A stretch of 64,000 nt of DNA from Pseudomonadales bacterium (GTDB lineage: Bacteria > Pseudomonadota > Gammaproteobacteria > Pseudomonadales > Azotimanducaceae). Below are positions 57,531-64,000 of the stretch, one piece after another. Location of the stretch: assembly GCA_028285415.1 (NCBI GenBank), contig JANQPF010000026.1:62001-126000 (forward strand), read 5' to 3'. The stretch's first letter is position 1. Each line of letters begins with the position of its first letter. The notes below the pieces were generated by a model. The model saw only the letters and a list, made by a program, of their open reading frames with translations, had not been told where the DNA came from and ran no database searches. The position numbers were made by a program, and so were the translations under genes.

Positions 57531-58700
57531 TCAGAACGCCAGACTCTGCGTAGCAACTTCGTCACGCGCGACGTGCCAGCGCGCCAACGTGTCTTCAGGG
57601 ACCGCCGCAAGGTTACCCGGAACGACAACCTCGGATGCCTGATCGAGAAGCCATTCGGCCGCCATGACCGCGCGGCTGGCCAACGGCAGATCTTCAGAAG
57701 CCGTGCACGCATGGCTGTCCGCCACCGCCTGCACCACGCCTTCGGGCAGGCTCCACAACATGAGAATCAACGCCCCCAGCTCACCGTGGGTGACTCCAAA
57801 GGTTTCCACTTCCAGCCTGGCGAGCGTCTGCTCGTTTCCGGCGCTCTCGCGCCAGAGCGGCTGGTAGCGGGCAGGTTCGTTCTCCAACAGAATCAGCACG
57901 CCGATGTCGTGCAGCAGACCGGCAACCGCGCTGACGCTCTGCAGACTCATGTCGCCACCTTCGAGGCGCGCAATTTGACGTGCCAGCGAAGAAACCCGCA
58001 GCGTGTGCTGCCACAACACCTCGAGCTTGAGCCCGGGCGGAGGCAGTCCAGCGTATAGATGAGCGGCTAGCACCATGCCGAGGAGCGCATCCGTCCCGAT
58101 CAATCCAAGTGCCTCAGATAGATCGCTGACTGAACGTGGCAATCCATAAAAACCCGAGTTGGCAATACGCAGAATACGAGCGACCAGACCCGGATCTTTG
58201 GCGGTGATCTCTGCCATGCGCTGCAGATCACCCGACATGTTCTCGATCTGCTCGCGAATCTCAAAATAGAGCGTCGGAGGAGACGGCACGTCGTGCAGGT
58301 CTGAAACAACCCGCTGCAAACGGCTATTTTGAGCCGCGCGGGCAGCAACGACAAGAGCCGCCTCGATGATGGGAACCAGATATCCGATGTCATCACGGGC
58401 CGCCAGCACCTGATGGGCAAAAGCTATTTTCTCCGGGGGTGGTTCATCCGGATTGGCCAGCGCGATGCGTATGGCATGCGCTACGTTCTCGCTGGCGTTA
58501 CGCATGAGCGTTTCTGTCTCGGTGGTGTCAGCACCAGTGAAGGCGAGAATGACGTCCGCGGCACGATGCTGCAGGTGCTCCACCGCCGCCGTTGCATCAC
58601 CGATCCGCCTGACCGAGAGCGCTGGACATTCACGGACGATACAAGCGCCAAGCTTGTCGGCCAGGCCATACGTATCGCCAACCAGAAGCACCTCAGACAT
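57531..58700 (-). CDS. HDOD-domain protein with receiver-like N-terminus
   Basis: 389-residue signalling protein. The first 120 residues look like a diverged receiver (VLLVGDTYGLADKLGACI, VILAFTGAD), lacking a clear phosphoacceptor layout. The HDOD domain (about 135-340) shows LPSPPTLYFEIREQI-type entry (DVPSPPTLYFEI), DPGLVARILRIANSGFYGLPRSVSDLSEALGLIG, and GLLHDIGVLILLEN. HDOD proteins often modulate c-di-GMP or motility pathways without enzymatic activity. First gene of the three-gene operon with the activator and cyclase. ATG 58700. Confidence 0.87.
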   Translation of the reverse strand: MSEVLLVGDTYGLADKLGACIVRECPALSVRRIGDATAAVEHLQHRAADVILAFTGADTTETETLMRNASENVAHAIRIALANPDEPPPEKIAFAHQVLAARDDIGYLVPIIEAALVVAARAAQNSRLQRVVSDLHDVPSPPTLYFEIREQIENMSGDLQRMAEITAKDPGLVARILRIANSGFYGLPRSVSDLSEALGLIGTDALLGMVLAAHLYAGLPPPGLKLEVLWQHTLRVSSLARQIARLEGGDMSLQSVSAVAGLLHDIGVLILLENEPARYQPLWRESAGNEQTLARLEVETFGVTHGELGALILMLWSLPEGVVQAVADSHACTASEDLPLASRAVMAAEWLLDQASEVVVPGNLAAVPEDTLARWHVARDEVATQSLAF

Positions 58701-58988
58701 TTCTTTCTCTTTCTCTATTTGTCGTCAATATCGGCGCAATGAGCCGAATCTTTAGCCAGCTGCGCAAATTTTTGCCGCCTGAGCGAAGCGCTCTCAGAAA
58801 ATTTCCACGTGTGCCGTCATTTTTTACAGCGCGTTTTCTAGTTGAGTAACGACGGCCAATCCGCACCAACACGTGTCCCTGCTGCATTCAGAAAGATGAG
58901 TCGCTTCAGATAACGGGACAAATTGGGAAGCGGCACACACCAGCCGGACGCTGACAGCCGGAGATCCGCGCCTGGCTGTCTAAACTGA
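58701..58988. other. Intergenic region between divergent signalling operons
   Basis: 288 bp. It holds the promoters for the HDOD operon (left) and the hybrid kinase (right). A hairpin CTGAGCG-AAG-CGCTCTCAG (58779-58797) followed by AAAATTT is visible, but it lies upstream of both genes, so a leader or attenuator role is more likely than termination. No sigma54 -24/-12 site (TGGC-N8-TGC) was found by eye. Confidence 0.6.
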
Positions 58989-61900
58989 ATGAATATGTTG
59001 AGCTCACCCTTTCATCACGGTCTCCCCGCGACAAAATTCTGGCGCTATTGCTGCGCCATGTTGCTGCTGGTTCCGCTGTCCGTGCAGGCCGATTCGAGAC
59101 CTATGGCGTTTCAGCATCTGAGTGTCACTGAAGGTCTCAGCCAGGCGACGGTCATGGACGTTCTCCAGGACTCCGTCGGATACATGTGGTTTGCGACTGA
59201 AAACGGTGTCGACCGCTACGACGGCCACTCAATCACCAGCTATCGGCGCGGCAGCGCCCGCGAAGGCAAGCTCGTCAACGACTACGTTTGGGCCCTGGCC
59301 GAGGATGCCCAACGGAATCTGTGGCTGGCTACAAACGGCGGCGGTCTGGCTCGCTGGGACCGCAACACCGACACGTTCCACCACTACCGACACAACGCGG
59401 AAGACCCGTTGAGCATGTCGAGTGATCGCGTGCGTAACCTGCTTGTCGGCGCAGATGGTATCTGGGCGGCTACGACCAATGCGGGGCTGAATCTGCTCGA
59501 TCCGCAAAGCGGAAAGGTGATGCGCTTCCGCCACGATCCCCAGGACCCGACCAGCTTGCCGAGCGACGGCGTTTTTGCGCTGCTGGAAGACAGCCGCGGC
59601 AGGCTGTGGGTTGGAACAGACGAGGGCCTCGCCTGGCTGCAACCCGGTACGAAGCGATTTACCCGTTTGCGACACGATCCCGATAAGCCGTTCAGCTTGT
59701 CGAACAACCGCATTCGATCTCTCTTTCAGGATCGTCACGGCGGGATCTGGATCGGGACGTTCGGCGGCGGGTTGAACCTGCTGGACCGGCGTACGGGACG
59801 CATGACACGTTTTCGTTCGCTGCCGGAATCACCCGGCAGCATCAGTAACGATCACATCCGCGATATTCTCGAAGACGATACCGGTCGGATCTGGGTCGCA
59901 ACTGCCGACGGCTTGAACATGCTGAAACCTTACTCCGACGAGTTCGCCAGCTACAGGTCACAGCCGGAAGCCAGCACCCTGCGCGACAACTACATCATGT
60001 CGCTCTACCAGGACAGCACCGGAGTATTGTGGGTTGGCACCCGCACAGGTGGTGTCAGCCGCTGGAACTCCAACAGCTGGTACTTTGGTCACACCCGGCC
60101 GCGGGGCGCTGAAGGGTATAACGTCACCGCCTTCGCAACCAACTCACGCCACCGGTGGGTCGGTACTTTCGGCGGGGGTGTGGTCGAGTTCGACCGACTG
60201 ACAAACACCCATACGCTCCTGAGAAAGTCCAATCCGGCAACGAACCTCCACGATGATCGCGTCATGTCGCTCCTTGCCGATAGTCAGGGCGGCCTCTGGA
60301 TCGGGACGATGAACGAAGGCGTGAGCTGGCGCCCCGCAGGGGAAACGCGGTTCCGAAAATTGCGTCTACATTCGGATTCGTCGCAGAGCCTCAGCGCTCC
60401 CGGCGCCATGTCACTCTTCGAAGACAGTCGCGGAGACATCTGGATTGGCACGTTCGGCGGCGGCATGACACGCTATTCCCCGACAAACGATGCGTACCGG
60501 CAATTTCTACCCGGCGAAGGAGGTGCTGCTTTCTGCGGTGAGCAGGGACGCGCCGTCATCGAGGATCACAACGGCATTCTGTGGATGGGCACCGAAAACG
60601 GACTGTGCGCCTACGATCCCGCAGCTGAGACCTTCGCTGCGCTGCGTCATCGTGAGGATGACCCTTCGAGTCTCGGCGCAGACTCCGTCTACGGTCTGCA
60701 CGCGGATGCACAAGGCGTGCTCTGGGTGGGTACGGGCGGAGGCGGTTTGAGTCGTCTCGAGCATCGAGGCGCGCCCCTGTCGCGAACAACCTTCACGACG
60801 TTGACCCGTGAGCACGGGCTATCCAGCGCCAACGTGTTCGGCATTTTGAGCGATCACGAAGGGCAACTCTGGATGAGCGGAAACAACGGGCTGATGCGCT
60901 ACAACCCGACTGAGCAAACCGTACGTACTTACCACCTGACACACGGTCTGCAAGGCGAAGAATTTCACTTCGGCGCGACACACAAAGGCAGCGACGGGCG
61001 GCTCTATTTTGGCGGAGCAAACGGCTACAACGAGTTCGATCCACAGCAAATGCACGTCGGTGAGCCTTTGCCACGCATCGTGCTCTCGCGACTGCTCGTG
61101 CTCAATCAGGATTTCGATCCCGGGATGCCGCTCTCCAGCCTCGACAATCTGGATCTAACCTATCGCGACAACGCCTTTACGTTCGAATTTGCCGCACTTG
61201 CCTTCACGGAAACGCAGACCAACCGATTCCGATACCGGCTCGAAGGGTTCGAGGAGGATTGGGTTGATAGCGGAACGCGTCGCACCGCCACCTATACCAA
61301 CCTACCCGCAGGTCGCTACGTTCTTCGCGCGCAGGCGGCAACCAGCGCGGGGCGATGGAATCCCGAAGCGCTCAGCATTGTCGTCAACGTGGCGCCCCCA
61401 CCGTGGGCATCCGTCTGGGCCTACGCTTTCTACACGGCTGCCGTCATAGGGCTCCTGCTCGTTTTCAGGCAGCGCCAGCAGGCTGAGCGGCAGCGGGCGA
61501 TAGCCTACCAGGCAGCGCTCGAAGAAGAGGTCCAGAGGCGGACTGAAGAACTGAACGACAGCAACCTCAAGCTCAAACACCTCAGTGATGCGAAAGGTGA
61601 GTTTCTGGCCCGCATGAGCCATGAGATCCGCTCTCCGATCAACGGCGTTCTGGGCATGGCCGAGCTGATGGGGCGCACGGATCTGAACAGCAAGCAGCGT
61701 CGCTTCAACGACACCATACGTACCTCGACGCTGTCATTGCTCGACATCGTCAACGACGTGCTCGACTACTCCAAGCTCGATTCGGCGAAGATGACGCTCG
61801 ACCCCGTCTCGATGGATCTTGAATCTCTTGCCGACGAGGTTGTCGGCCTGATGGCACCCCAGGCCCAGAGCAAAGGCCTGGAACTCCTCGTCCGGGTACC

Positions 61901-63440
61901 CGCACAAGGATTGCCGGAGCTGTGTTGTGACCAGATGCGTCTCCGCCAGGTGTTGGTTAACTTGTTGAACAACGCCGTCAAGTTTACCGAGTCTGGTCAC
62001 GTGGAGCTGGTGATAGAAGCGCTTGATTCCGATTTGTATCGTTTTGCAGTCAATGACAGCGGCATTGGCATTGCGCCCGCGAATCAAAAACACATATTCG
62101 ACTCGTTTGCGCAGGAAGACGGCTCGACCAGCCGCCGTTTCGGAGGCACCGGCCTCGGGCTGTCGATCTGCAAACAGATCGTTGAGCTCATGGGCGGAAA
62201 GCTTGAGCTCGAGTCCGAACCGGACGCGGGCACCTCCTTCCACTTTGAAGTTCACCTGCCCGCAGTTGCGAGCGTCCGCCACGCGGACTTGTCCATCGAT
62301 TCTGGCGACGTTTTCCTCGTCGCAGACTGTCCGAAACTGCACGATCAAATCGCCAGCTACTGTGGCGAATGGGGCACGACGTTGCACGCCTGCACGTCCG
62401 ACGAGCTGGCAACACGAATCCAACAACAGGGCGAGGGTCGGTGGGTTGCCATCATCGACCAGCGCGTCACGGCCCTCAGCAGCCTGCCTGACGAGCTTGC
62501 CGCAAGCCGCTGCATCTGGCTGTACGAACTCGACGCGTCTACTTCTACCCTGCCTGATGTGGCTCATCGTCTGCCATTACCGCTGGCCCGCCGTGATCTA
62601 TTCGAACGTCTGGAACTCGCCATGCTGGCGCAGGCGCCAACCTTAGTCAGCGCAACGCCCCCTGCAACTTCTAGCGTAGGTGGCAACGTGTTGCTGGTCG
62701 AGGATAACGAAGTCAATCAGGAAGTGTTCGCGGGCATGCTGGCGGAACTCGGCTGCAGCAGCACCATTGCCGCGGATGGCTACAGCGCCCTGCGCGCCGT
62801 CGAGGAGAGCAGCTTCGACGTCATTCTGATGGATTACCGCCTGCCCGACATAGATGGTCTCGAAACGACCCGGCGGATCCGGAGATCTGAAACGGATGCC
62901 GCTTCAACCCCGATCGTAGCGCTGACGGCGAACACGTCAGACGACGATCGAAACCGCTGCCTCGATGCGGGGATGGACGGTTTCCTCGCCAAACCGTGCA
63001 CCATGGAGGCGCTGGCGACGACGCTCGGCAACTGGATCGCGTTACGGGACGTCGGTACAGACCCCGTTACGCAGGTGAAGAATGACGCCCGATTCAACGA
63101 GGCAGCGCTGGCACCGATTCGGCGCCTGAAAACGGCGGGCGGAGAGCCCATGCTGGCTCACGCCACCAAGATGTTTGAACGCACGGCCGCTGATACCGTT
63201 GCCGCAATGGCTGAAGCCATCTCCCGCGCCGATCAAGACACGCTCGGCTTCAACGCTCACAAGCTCAAATCTGCCTGCGCCAACCTGGGCGCCGTGCGCA
63301 TGGCAACGCTCTGCAAGCAGATCGAACAATGCGCGGCAACCGGCACGACCGAAGACGCAGAAGGTCTCTTCGCGGATCTAGAGATCGAACGTAATCACGC
63401 ACAAGCATGGCTCTTACGACAGGTAAGCGGAAATGAATGA
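58989..63440 (+). CDS. Hybrid sensor histidine kinase with beta-propeller sensor, REC and Hpt
   Basis: 1483-residue membrane kinase. Signal peptide MNMLSSPFHHGLPATKFWRYCCAMLLLVPLSVQA; propeller repeats about 40-700 (GGLWIGTMNEG, IWIGTFGGGMT); Y_Y_Y near 745-800; one membrane segment near 810-828; HisKA with His878 in MSHEIRSPINGV; HATPase with N-box LNNAVKF, DSGIGI and GGTGLGLSI near 1054; a degenerate receiver near 1100-1210; a second receiver with Asp1282 (ILMDYRLPD) and FLAKPCT; and an Hpt domain with His1424 (NAHKLKSACANLG). Full phosphorelay on one chain. The next gene overlaps by 8 bases and encodes its probable response regulator. Confidence 0.93.
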   Translation: MNMLSSPFHHGLPATKFWRYCCAMLLLVPLSVQADSRPMAFQHLSVTEGLSQATVMDVLQDSVGYMWFATENGVDRYDGHSITSYRRGSAREGKLVNDYVWALAEDAQRNLWLATNGGGLARWDRNTDTFHHYRHNAEDPLSMSSDRVRNLLVGADGIWAATTNAGLNLLDPQSGKVMRFRHDPQDPTSLPSDGVFALLEDSRGRLWVGTDEGLAWLQPGTKRFTRLRHDPDKPFSLSNNRIRSLFQDRHGGIWIGTFGGGLNLLDRRTGRMTRFRSLPESPGSISNDHIRDILEDDTGRIWVATADGLNMLKPYSDEFASYRSQPEASTLRDNYIMSLYQDSTGVLWVGTRTGGVSRWNSNSWYFGHTRPRGAEGYNVTAFATNSRHRWVGTFGGGVVEFDRLTNTHTLLRKSNPATNLHDDRVMSLLADSQGGLWIGTMNEGVSWRPAGETRFRKLRLHSDSSQSLSAPGAMSLFEDSRGDIWIGTFGGGMTRYSPTNDAYRQFLPGEGGAAFCGEQGRAVIEDHNGILWMGTENGLCAYDPAAETFAALRHREDDPSSLGADSVYGLHADAQGVLWVGTGGGGLSRLEHRGAPLSRTTFTTLTREHGLSSANVFGILSDHEGQLWMSGNNGLMRYNPTEQTVRTYHLTHGLQGEEFHFGATHKGSDGRLYFGGANGYNEFDPQQMHVGEPLPRIVLSRLLVLNQDFDPGMPLSSLDNLDLTYRDNAFTFEFAALAFTETQTNRFRYRLEGFEEDWVDSGTRRTATYTNLPAGRYVLRAQAATSAGRWNPEALSIVVNVAPPPWASVWAYAFYTAAVIGLLLVFRQRQQAERQRAIAYQAALEEEVQRRTEELNDSNLKLKHLSDAKGEFLARMSHEIRSPINGVLGMAELMGRTDLNSKQRRFNDTIRTSTLSLLDIVNDVLDYSKLDSAKMTLDPVSMDLESLADEVVGLMAPQAQSKGLELLVRVPAQGLPELCCDQMRLRQVLVNLLNNAVKFTESGHVELVIEALDSDLYRFAVNDSGIGIAPANQKHIFDSFAQEDGSTSRRFGGTGLGLSICKQIVELMGGKLELESEPDAGTSFHFEVHLPAVASVRHADLSIDSGDVFLVADCPKLHDQIASYCGEWGTTLHACTSDELATRIQQQGEGRWVAIIDQRVTALSSLPDELAASRCIWLYELDASTSTLPDVAHRLPLPLARRDLFERLELAMLAQAPTLVSATPPATSSVGGNVLLVEDNEVNQEVFAGMLAELGCSSTIAADGYSALRAVEESSFDVILMDYRLPDIDGLETTRRIRRSETDAASTPIVALTANTSDDDRNRCLDAGMDGFLAKPCTMEALATTLGNWIALRDVGTDPVTQVKNDARFNEAALAPIRRLKTAGGEPMLAHATKMFERTAADTVAAMAEAISRADQDTLGFNAHKLKSACANLGAVRMATLCKQIEQCAATGTTEDAEGLFADLEIERNHAQAWLLRQVSGNE

Positions 63441-64000
63441 CACAAGCATCCAACCCCTCGTTTTGATCGCGGACGATGACGATATGACCCGTTCCCTGAT
63501 GTCGGCTGCCTTGGCAGAACACGACTTCGAGACCATCGAAGTGGGCAACGGTAAGGACGCCGTCAAACTGATTCCCCGTCTCAATCCGGATCTGGTCATT
63601 CTCGACGTCCAGATGCCGGAGATGGACGGCTTTTCCGCCTGCGAAGCGATACGCGCGACCGCGTCAGAACCAGCCCCGCCAATTGTCATCGTCACCGGAT
63701 CCGACGACACCGTATCGGTCGAAAGAGCCTTCGACGTCGGCGCAACAGACTTCATAAGCAAGCCCGTTAACTGGTCGCTGCTCGGTCACCGGATGCGCTA
63801 CATCCTGCGCGGGGCGCAGACTCGTGACACGCTGGCACGCAGGGAAGCCGAAAACAACGCGCTGCTCGAGGCACTGCCCGACCGCCTGGCGGTGGTGGAC
63901 CGGGCGGGCAACATTCTGAACTATCTGACTCGAGACGAGCAGGAGATCGAACGCTACAGCCACGGCAGCCTGGATGATCTGCTGCCGCGAACTAACCTGA
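63433..64000 (+). CDS. Response regulator, 3' end cut by window edge (REC then PAS-like)
   Basis: ATG 63433 overlaps the kinase gene end by 8 bases and is preferred over the out-of-frame ATG 63437. Receiver domain residues 1-125: acidic cluster IADDDDMTRS, phosphoacceptor Asp in LVILDVQMPEMDG, Thr/Ser in VIVTGSD and Lys in ISKPVNW. From about 140 a PAS-like start (NALLEALPDRLAVVDRAGNILNYL) follows. The frame is open to the window end (189 codons), so a GGDEF, EAL or other output domain could follow. Partner of the hybrid kinase by position. Confidence 0.87.
   Translation, partial: MNDTSIQPLVLIADDDDMTRSLMSAALAEHDFETIEVGNGKDAVKLIPRLNPDLVILDVQMPEMDGFSACEAIRATASEPAPPIVIVTGSDDTVSVERAFDVGATDFISKPVNWSLLGHRMRYILRGAQTRDTLARREAENNALLEALPDRLAVVDRAGNILNYLTRDEQEIERYSHGSLDDLLPRTNL

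Noticed and set aside
58779-58797. Terminator between the signalling operons
   Set aside because: The hairpin lies upstream of both divergent genes, so there is no transcript from a known gene to terminate.
1-64000. CRISPR array, tRNA, rRNA, transposase or phage genes
   Set aside because: No regularly spaced repeats, no tRNA cloverleaf or rRNA sequence and no transposase or phage motif was found on reading.

Overview
The window looks like the chromosome of a high-GC marine-type gammaproteobacterium. Supporting signs are dense short operons with ATGA, GTGA and TGATG stop/start junctions, many acyl-CoA, CaiB/BaiF and MaoC genes, DUF1501/DUF1800, DUF3604, a BtuFCD cobalamin transporter under a B12 riboswitch, and many c-di-GMP signalling proteins. 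This assignment is an inference from gene content; no rRNA or tRNA gene is visible. No insertion sequence, phage module or CRISPR array was seen. Each end of the window cuts a gene.

Region 1-21 kb is accessory catabolism. It holds a sulfatase (cut at the left edge), three CaiB/BaiF-type enzymes (one an alpha-methylacyl-CoA racemase), a DUF1501/DUF1800 export pair, a Tat-type aldo/keto reductase coupled to an orphan LarC, a split MaoC hydratase whose second half seems to start at ATT, and a five-gene hydroxyacid oxidase/hot-dog/SDR operon. A DUF3604 lipoprotein follows, joined to a two-gene acyl-CoA dehydrogenase and a CoA-transferase. Region 21-41 kb continues with oxidoreductases (ALO-type, LLM, SDR, VOC), two amidohydrolases, an enoyl-CoA hydratase, three epoxide hydrolases of two folds, a photolyase and a PadR/HAAS membrane module. 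Together these suggest stepwise breakdown of a branched or cyclic (terpenoid or steroid-like) carbon skeleton through CoA esters, but the substrate cannot be read from the sequence.

Region 41-51 kb has an HD-GYP protein lacking the His of its HD pair, followed by an EAL protein, then a minus-strand operon btuF-btuC-btuD plus a steroid 5-alpha-reductase homologue. That operon is headed by a well-preserved cobalamin riboswitch. Next come a LysR regulator, a PaaI-type thioesterase and a peroxiredoxin-like gene whose catalytic Cys position is an in-frame TGA followed by a SECIS-like stem-loop. This is the strongest novelty in the window: a probable selenoprotein. A NAD-type isocitrate dehydrogenase follows.

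Region 51-64 kb is a signalling block. An HDOD protein, a sigma54 activator carrying a degenerate GGDEF domain and a beta-propeller diguanylate cyclase form one minus-strand operon. Divergent from it is a hybrid histidine kinase with the same propeller/Y_Y_Y sensor, overlapped by a response-regulator gene that runs off the right edge.
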